64,000 bases of DNA from contig JAUWAU010000002.1 of the NCBI GenBank assembly GCA_030601885.1, forward strand, positions 124,001 through 188,000. Direction: 5' to 3'. The notes beneath the pieces are model-generated. The model had not been told where the DNA came from, did no database searches, and was given only the letters and a program-made list of their open reading frames with translations. This document shows, one piece after another, positions 42,975 to 52,439 of this stretch. The translations under genes were made by a program, and so were the position numbers. The stretch's first letter is position 1. Each line of letters opens with the position of its first letter. The stretch comes from Armatimonadota bacterium (GTDB lineage: Bacteria; Armatimonadota; Zipacnadia; JAUWAU01).

Positions 42975-43913
42975 TTAATCGACCAGGCCGGAGAACAACT
43001 CCGTGGACAAGTAGCGCTCGGCCGTACTGGGGATCATTGTCACGATAGTGCGGCCCCTGTTGGCGCGCCGCTGCGCAATCCTGACGGCCGCGTGGACGCA
43101 CGCTCCGCCGCAGATATCGCTGAATATACCCTCCTCGCGCAGCAGCCGCCTCGCCATTGACATGGCGTCGTCATTACTCACTCTGACCACCTCATCCACA
43201 AGCGCCATGTCCAGCACGTCCGGGACAAACCCAGCTCCAATACCCTCGATCTTATGCGCCCCGGGGCTGCCGCCGGAGAGAACCGACGACGACGACGGTT
43301 CGACAGCGATGAACTTCACGTGCGGCAGCCTGGGCCGGATGGCGCGGGCAACGCCCGTCACTGTACCGCCCGTGCCAACGCCGGCGACGAAGATGTCAAG
43401 TTTCCCCTCCGTGTCGTTAAGTATCTCCTGCCCGGTGCTCTCGCAGTGGGCTGCCGGGTTTGACGGGTTGGAGAACTGCTGCGGCACAAATGCATCCGGG
43501 GTCTCGCCGGCAATCTGCTCCGCGCGCCGAACGGCGCCCGGCATGCCCTCGTCGGCCGGTGTGAGGACGACTTCAGCCCCCAGACCACGCAGCAGCGCGA
43601 GACGCTCGGTGCTCATGCCCGCCGGCATCGTCACGATGAGCCGATATCCCCTCGCGGCCGCCACCATCCCAAGGGCAATGCCCGTGTTGCCGCTGGTCGG
43701 CTCCACGATGACGCTGCGGCCCGGGGTGAGGTCACCCGCGCGCTCCGCCGCCTCCACCATCGAGATAGCAATGCGATCTTTGAGGCTCCCTGCCGGATTG
43801 AAGAACTCCAGCTTGGCCAGAACCGTGGCCTCGGCATCGCCAACAACCTTGTTGAGTCGCACGAGGGGCGTACAGCCGATGAGCTCAAGAATGCTATTCG
43901 CGATCCTGGGCAC
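42975..43913 (-). CDS. cysK: O-acetylserine sulfhydrylase (cysteine synthase)
   Basis: The 312-residue PLP enzyme has ELIGCTPLVRLNK and the Schiff-base Lys45 in NPAGSLKDRI. The substrate loop is PTSGNTGIALGMV (72-78), the phosphate-binding loop is GVGTGGTVTGVAR, and the C-terminal serine/glycine loop is EGIFSDICGGACVHAA. It forms cysteine from O-acetylserine and sulfide. Length and motifs are those of CysK/CysM. The start is ATG 43913. It is convergent with the DUF362 gene, and the upstream minus-strand gene is the DUF5060 glycosidase 170 bases away. Confidence 0.94.
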   Translation of the reverse strand: MPRIANSILELIGCTPLVRLNKVVGDAEATVLAKLEFFNPAGSLKDRIAISMVEAAERAGDLTPGRSVIVEPTSGNTGIALGMVAAARGYRLIVTMPAGMSTERLALLRGLGAEVVLTPADEGMPGAVRRAEQIAGETPDAFVPQQFSNPSNPAAHCESTGQEILNDTEGKLDIFVAGVGTGGTVTGVARAIRPRLPHVKFIAVEPSSSSVLSGGSPGAHKIEGIGAGFVPDVLDMALVDEVVRVSNDDAMSMARRLLREEGIFSDICGGACVHAAVRIAQRRANRGRTIVTMIPSTAERYLSTELFSGLVD

Positions 43914-44083
43914 GAGCTACTTCCTTTCGTCGGCGGTGGCACTCGGGGGCCGTACGTGACCAGCCGGTGCACCCGCTATCAGCACGAGGGGGCCATCGGT
44001 GATTTCCTCTCGCGGGGGGCGGACTCCTTCACGCCGCCGCCAAGTGAGGAGTTGTGCGCGCGCACAGCGTCCGCGCCCGGGGG

Positions 44084-46387
44084 TCACTGCCGGAGCAGCT
44101 TCACCGCTATGTCCTTCTCGATCGGGGGAGTAATGAGGGTCAGCTTGCCATTCCGCGCACGCTCGACTGCCTCGCCGATCGTCTCGCCAGAATACGTGTC
44201 ATACCATGTGCTGCGGTAGCGTCCGGTGGGCACATCGCTCAGCGTCAGCTTGCCTCCGGGCTCGACGTTCAGCGCCGCACTCGCTCCCGAGCCGGCCGCG
44301 GTCCACTGCCGGTGCCACGTATGATTGCGGTTCTGCAGCCACAGCAAAATGAGATCTGTCCATTGCAGCCCAACCACGCGAAGATTCGGGCCACTCAGGG
44401 GCACCAGCTTCTCGAAGCGATACCCCGCGTAGAACCAATCCGCGCCCGTGTTCTCCGTCGTGATGCGATGCCGCCCGGCCGAGACATCTATCGCATACGC
44501 GCCGTCGTATTGGTACATGGTGTCGGTGTTGTCTGGGGCGGTGTCGGGGAATTGCTTTTCGAGCACAACTGTGTCGTCCAACTGAATCGTCAGCCCAGCG
44601 CCGCCGTGCCCCGAGACACCGCTGACGGTGACGACGAAACGGCCGGACGTGGGATACGTGACGACGAACGTCACTGGGTTGTGCTTGTCGCGGTGATTGC
44701 CGACGCCGTGGGCGAGGCGGCTCAGCAGCTCGGGGTGGTCCAGCTTGCCTTCGGCGTTGACAGTGAAGGTGCGTGGCTGATTCACCGGATGCTCAGCCCA
44801 ACTCGCGGTTGTCCCCTCCAGCGCGACGTCCCCGTAACGCGCCGGCACGTTCGGATCGGCATATTGCAGGCGCAGAACATTCGCCGGACGGACCGGCCGC
44901 CTGTTGAATCTGACGTCGGCAGTAAAGCGGGCAACAGGTGTGAAGTGATGGTAGAGGTCCTGGGGATCGATGAAGTTGTCCCACCACCAGGTCATGGCCG
45001 TGCCGGCGGCGCCGCTCACGATGCTGGCCCAGAGGGCGTTGTGCAAATAGGTGGCGGCAGGGTCGCGCTCGTGGTGAAGCCGGCTGCTGTGACCGATGCC
45101 GCACTCGCCCACGAAATACGGTTTGCCGTAGGCCGCCGTAAGCTTCGGCGCCCACTCCGCGACCGTGCCGGCGAGATCCGTTCTGCCATACGAGTGCGTC
45201 TGCACGAAGTCGATCTCCGGGAGGCCATCAACTGCTGGATCGCCGTCGGTGTTGCCATAGCTGGTGCAGATAAGGTGGTCGTATGGGTCGATGCTGCGCA
45301 GATAGCGGCTCATCTCCGCGTGCCACGCGGCGGCATTCCTGCTATCGTACTCGTCCATGGCGCTCACTTCGTTCCAGAGCTGCCAACTGAAGATCGCCGG
45401 TGAGTAGGCCCAGCGGGCCACGATATAGCGCAGACGACGCTTGAAGAGGGCTTTGGCCATGGGATCCGTCAGAAAGCTCCCCGGGCTTTCGCAGGGGCCG
45501 CCGACAGTGGCGTTGTACGGGTTGCTCTCCCAACCGCGGCCGCGGCGGAACCAGTTCTGGGCTTCGAGGCAAAACATCTGGCGTATGCCGAGGCGGCGCC
45601 CCAATTCGACGACGTAATCCACCCGCCACGCATTCTCGAGGTTGATCTTTCCCAGACCCCAGTCGGGCCGGTCGCGGGCTGCCGTCTCGAGACCTAGACG
45701 CGTCCACGCACACGTCCAGAGACGCACGTAGTTCCCCCCGGCCTGATGCAGCTTGGCGCACCATTCATCGTAGTCGTACGTGCCGGCAGGGCCCGGCCAG
45801 CACATGTTTTCCCCGATGGGGAAGTAGCAATGGCCACTATCGAATTCGAAATAGAGCGGATTGGCTCTGGCGATGCGAACGAATCCCTCGTCATCGCTGG
45901 GCGTGCACGAGAAGGAGCCCAACTCGCTCCGAACCGCCCTGCCCCCACTCTCGGCCACGACCGTGTACGTGTGTACGCCAGCCTCGCCGGCAGCATACCG
46001 CACCTTCCACACGGGCTCGCCGACTCTTGTCAACACCTCGGCGTCCTCGACAAGCCGCCGCTCGTAGGCCTGGTAGAAGAAGGCCGGCAGTCGGACGCGC
46101 GTGCCGGAGGGCGCCAGGAACTCGGCGGCGATGTCGATCTGTTCTTCGTTGAAGGGATTGTCCCAGGTGCCGGAGAGCCGCACCGTCAGTTCGAACTTAC
46201 CGTATCGGGGAACCCGCGCATCACTGGGCGCCACCTCCGACATCGCCAGAGGCCGGGTTGAGCGAAGGGAGACGGCATCCGGACCGCAGAAGGCGGCCGA
46301 CGAGAGCGTCAGCACGGCAATGGCGGCGTAGACGACGCCGGGGTGAGCCGGGCGAGTGGGTACGTGGGCCATCCAATGATCGAGCAT
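44084..46387 (-). CDS. Secreted DUF5060/GH5-like glycoside hydrolase
   Basis: The 767-residue protein has a signal peptide (about 12-37). A DUF5060 N-terminal beta domain follows (about 58-165: YGKFELTVRLSGTWDNPF, AEFLAPSGTRV). A TIM-barrel catalytic domain spans about 175-500, with acid/base Glu340 in FSWQLWNEV and nucleophile Glu428 in YFVGECGIG, as in clan GH-A. The C-terminal half has beta-sandwich modules (about 530-640, GRFVVTVSGVSGHGGAGLTI) likely to bind carbohydrate. It probably cleaves a plant or algal polysaccharide; substrate unknown. ATG 46387 or GTG 46396 are possible starts. A good promoter lies upstream. Confidence 0.85.
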   Translation of the reverse strand: MLDHWMAHVPTRPAHPGVVYAAIAVLTLSSAAFCGPDAVSLRSTRPLAMSEVAPSDARVPRYGKFELTVRLSGTWDNPFNEEQIDIAAEFLAPSGTRVRLPAFFYQAYERRLVEDAEVLTRVGEPVWKVRYAAGEAGVHTYTVVAESGGRAVRSELGSFSCTPSDDEGFVRIARANPLYFEFDSGHCYFPIGENMCWPGPAGTYDYDEWCAKLHQAGGNYVRLWTCAWTRLGLETAARDRPDWGLGKINLENAWRVDYVVELGRRLGIRQMFCLEAQNWFRRGRGWESNPYNATVGGPCESPGSFLTDPMAKALFKRRLRYIVARWAYSPAIFSWQLWNEVSAMDEYDSRNAAAWHAEMSRYLRSIDPYDHLICTSYGNTDGDPAVDGLPEIDFVQTHSYGRTDLAGTVAEWAPKLTAAYGKPYFVGECGIGHSSRLHHERDPAATYLHNALWASIVSGAAGTAMTWWWDNFIDPQDLYHHFTPVARFTADVRFNRRPVRPANVLRLQYADPNVPARYGDVALEGTTASWAEHPVNQPRTFTVNAEGKLDHPELLSRLAHGVGNHRDKHNPVTFVVTYPTSGRFVVTVSGVSGHGGAGLTIQLDDTVVLEKQFPDTAPDNTDTMYQYDGAYAIDVSAGRHRITTENTGADWFYAGYRFEKLVPLSGPNLRVVGLQWTDLILLWLQNRNHTWHRQWTAAGSGASAALNVEPGGKLTLSDVPTGRYRSTWYDTYSGETIGEAVERARNGKLTLITPPIEKDIAVKLLRQ

Positions 46388-46453
46388 GAGCTTCACTCAC
46401 TACTTCGGAATGCGTGAGGCGAGAATGCGCACGGCGCACATCCGTCTCGCAGC

Positions 46454-46482
46454 ATAGTATCGCATTGTGAAGCTTTAGACAA
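46454..46482 (-). promoter_or_regulatory. Promoter of the DUF5060 glycosidase gene
   Basis: On the minus strand, TTGTCT (46482-46477) and TACTAT (46459-46454) are separated by 17 bases. Transcription would start near 46447, about 55 bases before the start codon. Both boxes match the sigma-70 consensus in four of six positions, in an AT-richer patch than its surroundings. Confidence 0.55.
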
Positions 46483-46568
46483 TCGAGTTGGGCACAGCCG
46501 CGGGCACGAAGGACGCGCGTGGGTGCGCGCCGAACCTGCGGCGTAATTGCTTCACGGGAGGTTACAGG

Positions 46569-48116
46569 ATGTTACCTGCTTTTCGCAACGAGCCGTTCAC
46601 TGATTTCACCGATCCGCGCCAGGTCGAGGCCTTCGAGGCAGCCCTGGCGCAAGTAGAGGAGGAATGCGGTACTTTCTACCCATCTGTCATCGGCGGGGAG
46701 GAGATAGCAGAAGGCGAGCGCTTCACATCGACTAATCCGGCACAGCCGGATCAGGTCGTTGGCGAATACATCAAGGCCGACGCCGCACTGGCTGAAAGGG
46801 CAGTGGAGGCGGCGGCCGAGGGGTTCGAGCGCTGGAAGCGGGTGGATCCTTTCGAACGAGCGCGGTACCTGCTTACCACCGCGGCGGAGCTTCGTCGCCG
46901 GAGACACTACTTCTCGGCCTTGATGGTGCTGGAGACGGGCAAGTCGTGGGTCGAGGCTGACGGCGACACAGCGGAGGGCATCGATCTGATCGAGTTCTAC
47001 GGGCGCGAGATGATGCGCCTGGCGCTGCCGCAGCCGCTGACGCCGGTGCCGGGAGAAGAGGTGGACCTCATCTACATCCCATTGGGCGTCGGCATTGTGA
47101 TCTCACCGTGGAATTTCCCGTGCGCCATCATGGGAGGAATGACCTCGGCAGCCATCGTGGCCGGCAACGCAGTCGTGCTCAAGCCTGCTTCCACCGCCCC
47201 GACGGTCGCGCGGAAGTTCTGCGAGGTGCTCTGGGAACAGGGCCTTCCCGACGGGGTGCTTAACTTCCTCCCGGGCCCCGGCGACACCATGGGCGACGCG
47301 CTCACGGCTCACCCAAAGACGCGGTTCATCACGTTTACGGGGAGCAAGGAGGTGGGGCTGCACATCCACGAACTGGCAGCGAAGACGCAGCCGGGCCAGA
47401 TCTGGATCAAGCGGACGATACTGGAGATGGGCGGCAAGGACTTCGTTCTGGTGGACGAGACGGCCGACCTCGACGCTGCCGCCACGGGCATCGTGACGTC
47501 TGCCTTCGGCTACCAGGGACAGAAGTGCTCGGCGGGCGCTCGCGCGATCCTGGTGGAAGACGTTTACGACCGGGTCGTGGAGAAGCTCCTGGAGGGGGCG
47601 GGAAAGATCAGCGTGGGACCGCCGAAGGATCGTAGTAACTACATGGGGCCGGTGATCGACGCGGCGGCAGAGAAGAAGATCCTCGACTACATCACCATCG
47701 GCAAGTCCGAAGCCGAGCTGCTGTGCGGTGGGAGCAAGCTCGATCGGCCCGGCCAGTTCATTGAGCCAACGATCTTCGGGCGTGTGGACGCGAACGCGCG
47801 CATTGCGCAGGAGGAGATCTTCGGTCCGGTGCTGGCGTGTATTCCGGCCAAAGACTTCGACCACGCCGTGAAGATTGCCAACGGAACCGAGTACGGACTG
47901 ACGGGCTCGATGTACTCTCGGCACCGGGGTCGCAAGGAGATGGCCCGACGCGAGCTGCACGTCGGCAATCTATACTTCAACCGCAAATGCACCGGCGCGT
48001 TCGTGGGCGGGCATCCCTTCGGTGGCTTCAACATGTCGGGGACTGATTCGAAGGCCGGTGGCCGCGACTACCTGCTGCTGCTCACGCAGGCCAAGTCGAT
48101 CGGGGATGTGCTGTAG
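46569..48116 (+). CDS. 1-pyrroline-5-carboxylate dehydrogenase-type aldehyde dehydrogenase
   Basis: The 515-residue aldehyde dehydrogenase matches RocA/PruA in length and pattern. It starts FRNEPFTDFTDP, typical of the P5CDH group. SPWNFPCAIM and FTGSKEVGLHI follow. The general base is Glu286 in ILEMGGKD and the nucleophile Cys320 in GYQGQKCSAGAR; EEIFGPVLA and PFGGFNMSGTDSKAGG complete the fold. It converts glutamate semialdehyde to glutamate with NAD+. No proline dehydrogenase gene is adjacent, so ornithine or arginine breakdown is equally possible. ATG 46569 has GGGAGG seven bases upstream. It is divergent from the glycosidase gene. Confidence 0.92.
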   Translation: MLPAFRNEPFTDFTDPRQVEAFEAALAQVEEECGTFYPSVIGGEEIAEGERFTSTNPAQPDQVVGEYIKADAALAERAVEAAAEGFERWKRVDPFERARYLLTTAAELRRRRHYFSALMVLETGKSWVEADGDTAEGIDLIEFYGREMMRLALPQPLTPVPGEEVDLIYIPLGVGIVISPWNFPCAIMGGMTSAAIVAGNAVVLKPASTAPTVARKFCEVLWEQGLPDGVLNFLPGPGDTMGDALTAHPKTRFITFTGSKEVGLHIHELAAKTQPGQIWIKRTILEMGGKDFVLVDETADLDAAATGIVTSAFGYQGQKCSAGARAILVEDVYDRVVEKLLEGAGKISVGPPKDRSNYMGPVIDAAAEKKILDYITIGKSEAELLCGGSKLDRPGQFIEPTIFGRVDANARIAQEEIFGPVLACIPAKDFDHAVKIANGTEYGLTGSMYSRHRGRKEMARRELHVGNLYFNRKCTGAFVGGHPFGGFNMSGTDSKAGGRDYLLLLTQAKSIGDVL

Positions 48117-48664
48117 TCGGAGTGCGGAGGCCGTGCAGGAAAACCGACGCGTTCGATGCCAGGGAGGCGAATGAGTCCCCTTGTTTGCGTTTGTGTTTCT
48201 CGTTGGTGCTGCTCTGTGCCGTCCTGAGTTCAATGACTATACGCCCATCGAGACGCGGATGTGTTGGGGGATCGCGGAGCTTGACGGCTGCCGCTTCGTG
48301 ACCGACTGCACCGGCGGGGAGCTGCTGCGGCTCCGGCACGGCTCTCGGTCGAGACTACCGGAGACGTCTGGTGGCGCCGGAAGGACTGGACCGATGGAGG
48401 ATCGAGGCAAAGGCCCTCTGGCGGCTGAAGGCCCTGCGGCCTTGGACTTGAGAGCGTGCGCCGAGCTATCGCTGTACGTTGACGGTCACCGGCGCGGGAT
48501 CGCTCCGCCTGTCCGGCGTATTGCTCGCCACAAGCTCGCAGTGGAAGGATGTTCATTGGGAGATGAAGAATATCATTTACACGGGAAACTGACTGGGGAA
48601 GACGTGTAACCGCGAGGGTGCGGAGCCAGATACCCGAACCGCCCCCGAGAAAGGGGAGAACACA
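48117..48664. other. 548-base region without a convincing gene
   Basis: A 142-codon open frame from a TTG at 48181 to 48609 is the only candidate. Its product starts with a short hydrophobic stretch (FAFVFLVGAALC) but has no recognisable domain, an uneven composition and no good ribosome binding site. I see no hairpin terminator for the P5C dehydrogenase gene. It could be decayed coding sequence or a long leader. An AGGGGAG ribosome binding site for the next gene sits near 48651. Confidence 0.35.
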
Positions 48665-49351
48665 ATGACCCTCAGGAAGTCCGCCATCGTGTGTGCAGTG
48701 CTGGCACTCGCGCTGCTGGCCGGTGGTGCCGTCGTGTATACGCAGCCCGCCAAGCCGGACAAAGACGGTTGGATCTCGCTCTTCAACGGCAAGGACCTGA
48801 GCGGGTGGCACATTCGAAAACCGGACGCCGAGAACAGTTGGAGCGTGGTGGACGGTGTGCTGACGAATGCGGGGCACGGCGTGGATCTGGTTACGGACGA
48901 TAAGTTCACGGACCACGAAGTGCACGTCGAGTTCAAGATCCCGGCCGGGAGCAACAGCGGCCTCTATCTGCAGGGGCGGTATGAGATTCAGATATTCGAT
49001 TCGTACGGCCAGCCTCCGAAGAACAACGGCTGCGGCGGCATCTACAAGCAGGTCGCGCCGAAGGTGAACGCATCGAAACAGGCCGGCGAATGGCAGAGCT
49101 TCGATGTGAAGTTCAACTCGGCGCGGCTCGACGCCGATGGCAACGTGACCCAGAAGGCGCGCATGACGGTGATCCACAATGGGAAGCTGATCATTGACGA
49201 CGCCGAGGTGAACGGCCCCACCGGCGGGCAGCTCGACAATAAGGAGGGCACGCCCGGGCCACTGATGCTGCAGGGGAACCACGGCGCCATTGAGCTCCGG
49301 AACATCAGATGGCGGCCATTGATGTGGGCGGGGCGTCCGGAAGGCACGTAG
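48665..49351 (+). CDS. Secreted DUF1080 (3-keto-disaccharide hydrolase-like) protein
   Basis: The 228-residue protein has a signal peptide (about 1-27). One DUF1080 jelly-roll domain follows: DGWISLFNGKDLSGWHI, NSWSVVDGVLTN, FTDHEVHVEFKIPAGSNSGLYLQGRYEIQI, GGIYKQVAP, WQSFDVKF, and PLMLQGNHGAIELRNIR. The concanavalin-like fold is related to glucanases, and characterised relatives cleave 3-keto-glycosides. ATG 48665 has AGGGGAG upstream. It stands alone, followed by a convergent terminator, so it is probably monocistronic. Confidence 0.9.
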   Translation: MTLRKSAIVCAVLALALLAGGAVVYTQPAKPDKDGWISLFNGKDLSGWHIRKPDAENSWSVVDGVLTNAGHGVDLVTDDKFTDHEVHVEFKIPAGSNSGLYLQGRYEIQIFDSYGQPPKNNGCGGIYKQVAPKVNASKQAGEWQSFDVKFNSARLDADGNVTQKARMTVIHNGKLIIDDAEVNGPTGGQLDNKEGTPGPLMLQGNHGAIELRNIRWRPLMWAGRPEGT

Positions 49352-49405
49352 AGCGCGCGGCGCCCATCAGCGGGAGCAAGCTCACTCGTCACGAGACACA
49401 ATGCT

Positions 49406-49440
49406 GGGCCGGGTCATTACATACAGAGCACACCCGGCCC
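49406..49440. terminator. Convergent terminator-like hairpin
   Basis: GGGCCGGGT (49406-49414) pairs perfectly with ACCCGGCCC (49432-49440) across a 17-base loop. It lies between the ends of the DUF1080 gene (plus) and the pectate-lyase-like gene (minus), where a bidirectional terminator is expected. No T-run follows on either strand, so termination efficiency is unclear. Confidence 0.5.
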
Positions 49441-49457
49441 GCCATTGCGTGTGGTGG

Positions 49458-51653
49458 CTACCGACACGGATACAGCAGGATCTTGTCAATCAACGTTTCG
49501 GGCTCGGCGTAGGTGACCTTGAGACGCACCTTGCCGCCGGCGAGGTTGATAAAGACTGGGTCCGACGGCGACTCAGTCCATTCGCCGGTGCCGAAGTGTC
49601 CCCGAAAGCGCACCTCGCCCACGGTCACGTGTGCAGCGTCCTTGTCGCTCGCCATGCCCATTCCGACCATAGTCGCGAGGTACAGGCCCGCGGGGACCTC
49701 GATCTGCCCCTCGGCGGCGCTGGTCTCATCGAAGAGCCGAATAGCTCTTCCGCCGCTGGCTCCCTTGATGATCTCCACCCGGACGTTCGTCCGGCGCTCG
49801 AGGCTTTCGGCCTCGATGACGATGGGGTTCTTCCGGCGGGCAGTGGCCGCCAGCTTCGCGTACCGGCTCCCAGCAGCCGTGAGGGCCTCACGCATGGGCA
49901 CCCGGACCTCGTTGTTCCCCTCGTCGGGCTCATCGATGTCGTTCTGCGGATCGAGAGTGACGCGCAGCGTCGCGTTCGGGGCCGCTCGCCGACACCCGAA
50001 CGTCGCCAGAGCGGGGCCCCTCGGGAGTACCTGGACGGTCGTTTCGCCAAGCTTCTCGTCGCCGAGATGTGCGGCCACGGCGACGCTCAGCGCCCCGGTC
50101 GCGCCGTCTGCCCGCACGACGACAGTGAGCTTTCCGACCTGAGAGTCGTACATCACCTCCGAGCGGCGTAGCACGAGGTCGGGGCCCTGCTTCGCCCGGA
50201 TCTTCGCCAGGCGAAGGTCGCTCAGGTAGCGGGCAAGCGTTTCGAGGTTGCGGGCAAACGTGCGCGTCCGAATCCATCCGTCATCCATCCACCGGGCCCG
50301 ATCGTCGAGCGTGTTGATGAGCGTCCCGACGCGGCCCTCGGCGGATTTCGCGCGGCTCAGATGCTCCTCGGCGGTCGGGCGCCTGTTCCGCTCGTTGAGG
50401 ATTACATCTCTCCCGCGCTTCACGATGTCGTCGTATAGCGGATCGCTCTGACGGGAGAAGTAGCCGCCCTGGAAGCTATAGTGCGTCGGCATGTTGGCAT
50501 CGCTGTAGGTGAGGTGGTAGGCGTCCTTGGTGAAGTAGAGGGGCTTGTTGGTGCCGAGTTCATAGAAGCGCGCATGGCGCCCGTCAGGCAGGCGCGATTC
50601 GTTGAGCCACTTGATGGCCGCGGGAACGGGGCTGAGGTACTTGTCGTCGGCGGTTACCAGGTACAGCTCGCACAGCGATCTGATGTTGTGAGCGGTGACC
50701 GCCGCGCAGACAGCCGGTGGCTCGAATCTCCGGGCCCATTCCGGCTTGCCATCCAGCGTGTACTGCTGCGCCCATCCGGCCTGGGGAGGCTCGAGTTGTG
50801 ACTTGACCAGGTAATCGCCGCAGCGTTTCGCGCTCTCGATGTACTTCGGAGCGCCGTAGCGCCGGTAGGCCTCGAGCATCAGCTCGAGGGTGTCATTCAT
50901 GGCGCTGTCGTTGAACGTGGGGTAGTGCCGGTAGCTGGTTGGCCTCTTGAGGACCGTCTCGCGCCCCTGCTCGTCGATCCTGGTGTACTCGGCCATTGGC
51001 ATCTCGTCGGGCGGCTCGACGTTGAATTGCTGCGGCCAGGCGCCGTCCTCGTACTGCGCCTTTATCAGGCCGTCGAGGCCATACGTCGTCGCGAGGCGCA
51101 CCTCGGAATCGGCAACGAGCTGATCGACGGCCATGAGCAGCCGCAGGGCATGCTGGGTGGTGTCGTCGTCGAGCACGCTGATGTTGCGACCCTCCCGGAG
51201 CGACTCATCGGGAGCGTTGGCGTTGTGGCGGTAGAAAAACTGCTGCTCGCCCTGGGGGCTGAAATCCACGATGTAGTACCAGCCGCCCGATTCGAGCTGG
51301 CCCCAGGCCAATGCGTGGGCGCAGGCGACTGCGGCATCCAGGAACTGCCGGTCGCCTGTTGCCTCGTAGGCCCGAACGTAGGCCATGCCCACCGTTGGGC
51401 ACCCGGGGGGCTGGATCCAGTTCTGCCAGATCTGCGCCTCCCCCTCGCCCCACACGTCCGTCATGTCCTCAGAGTAACGACCCAGGTATCCGCCGTGGCA
51501 GGCGATCTCGGTGGTGAAGAACGTGGTGGCCCTCTTCATGGCCGCCAGCGCTTGCTCCGGAAGATCCTCCTGGGCAAGTCCGACGACGGAGCTTGCCGTA
51601 AGGGCGACAGAACACGTAACGACAGATACGGCACGACGGGCCATTCGCAACAT
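49458..51653 (-). CDS. Secreted pectate lyase-like protein (PL10-type) with CARDB and C-terminal binding domain
   Basis: The 731-residue protein has a signal peptide (about 1-27). An (alpha/alpha)-barrel-like region spans about 30-400, with TVGMAYVRAYEATGDRQFLDAA, GGWYYIVDF, FNDSAMNDTLELMLEAYR, and the PL10 hallmark GWAQQYTLDGKPEWARRFEPPAVC. A helical stretch, a CARDB-like adhesion domain (about 500-600: GPDLVLRRSEVMYDS, PQNDIDEPDEGNNEVRV) and a CBM-like beta domain (about 620-731, VIEAESLERR) follow. It would cleave polygalacturonate by beta-elimination. ATG 51653 has AGAGGGAG seven bases upstream. Confidence 0.85.
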   Translation of the reverse strand: MLRMARRAVSVVTCSVALTASSVVGLAQEDLPEQALAAMKRATTFFTTEIACHGGYLGRYSEDMTDVWGEGEAQIWQNWIQPPGCPTVGMAYVRAYEATGDRQFLDAAVACAHALAWGQLESGGWYYIVDFSPQGEQQFFYRHNANAPDESLREGRNISVLDDDTTQHALRLLMAVDQLVADSEVRLATTYGLDGLIKAQYEDGAWPQQFNVEPPDEMPMAEYTRIDEQGRETVLKRPTSYRHYPTFNDSAMNDTLELMLEAYRRYGAPKYIESAKRCGDYLVKSQLEPPQAGWAQQYTLDGKPEWARRFEPPAVCAAVTAHNIRSLCELYLVTADDKYLSPVPAAIKWLNESRLPDGRHARFYELGTNKPLYFTKDAYHLTYSDANMPTHYSFQGGYFSRQSDPLYDDIVKRGRDVILNERNRRPTAEEHLSRAKSAEGRVGTLINTLDDRARWMDDGWIRTRTFARNLETLARYLSDLRLAKIRAKQGPDLVLRRSEVMYDSQVGKLTVVVRADGATGALSVAVAAHLGDEKLGETTVQVLPRGPALATFGCRRAAPNATLRVTLDPQNDIDEPDEGNNEVRVPMREALTAAGSRYAKLAATARRKNPIVIEAESLERRTNVRVEIIKGASGGRAIRLFDETSAAEGQIEVPAGLYLATMVGMGMASDKDAAHVTVGEVRFRGHFGTGEWTESPSDPVFINLAGGKVRLKVTYAEPETLIDKILLYPCR

Positions 51654-51706
51654 AGTAATGCTCCCTCTGGCTGACTGCATTGCCCCGCACTTGCGGATCC
51701 CCGCGG

Positions 51707-52189
51707 CTACGGCTCTGTAGGATCGTCCAGGAAGTACGCGAGGCCCCGCTCGAGCGCCTGCTGCCGCTCGACAGTCATCTCTCTTGGGATCTCGCGGTAG
51801 ATGGCGGATATGTCCGAGCCCATCTGGGCGCGCAGGATGCGACAGAACTCGACCACGCTGACGCGATCTGCTTGTTTGAGCCCCAACCTCTTACACCAGC
51901 GTTTGTCGATGAGCAAGTTCCAGGCCATCTTTGACGACGGCGCCTCCGGCCGGAAGCTGGTGTCTATCTCATCGTCGCACTCGTCATTGACGTGATGCAC
52001 GCACGGCTCGCAGATGTCATCGATGCCGAGCTCCAGTTGGAGCACAGCGTCCAGGTCGGCCATGACCTTATGCGCGACTGTGTGCACCGCATGGCCGTAT
52101 GGATGGGGTTCAAAGCGCCTCTGCCCTTGGCCGATCGCGGTGACGATGTCGATGAAGTGGTGCGGTTTGACCCGGATAATATCAGGCAT
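51707..52189 (-). CDS. Conserved Cys/His-rich protein, DUF1284-like
   Basis: The 160-residue cytosolic protein begins MPDIIRVKPHHFIDIVTAIG. Later it has VLQLELGIDDICEPCVHHVNDECDD and SFRPEAPSSKMAWNLLIDKRW. The R-x-x-x-HH start plus the DDIC-x-x-C cluster resembles DUF1284 proteins, which may bind iron-sulfur or another metal through the conserved Cys. The remainder is a second conserved helical part. Function unknown. ATG 52189 has a GAGGGGG site. It is divergent from the second GNAT gene. Confidence 0.6.
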   Translation of the reverse strand: MPDIIRVKPHHFIDIVTAIGQGQRRFEPHPYGHAVHTVAHKVMADLDAVLQLELGIDDICEPCVHHVNDECDDEIDTSFRPEAPSSKMAWNLLIDKRWCKRLGLKQADRVSVVEFCRILRAQMGSDISAIYREIPREMTVERQQALERGLAYFLDDPTEP

Positions 52190-52439
52190 CCTTGGCCCCC
52201 TCAGCATCGCGCCCAGCCACCCAACAGCCTGTACCCATACGCTGCTCGGTCGCGTGCACTCGCTTCAACAGCATGCATGTTCGCTGAGAGCCCTCGCAGT
52301 GCCTTCCATCGTGGTGGTCAAGACTCCAACAACACCAGAGCATCAGCAGGCGGGAGAGGAACGGGAAGCAGTGACCGGGAAAGCTGGCCGGGCCCCGGCA
52401 ATGGGGAAAGCTCGCCGACTCCAGGTGGGATTAAGACAC

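Noticed and set aside
44054..45403. 449-codon frame antisense to the DUF5060 glycosidase
   Set aside because: The glycosidase has signal peptide, domains and catalytic Glu residues on the minus strand.
48181..48609. 142-codon open frame from a TTG
   Set aside because: It has no domain, poor initiation context and odd composition; I kept only a note on the interval.
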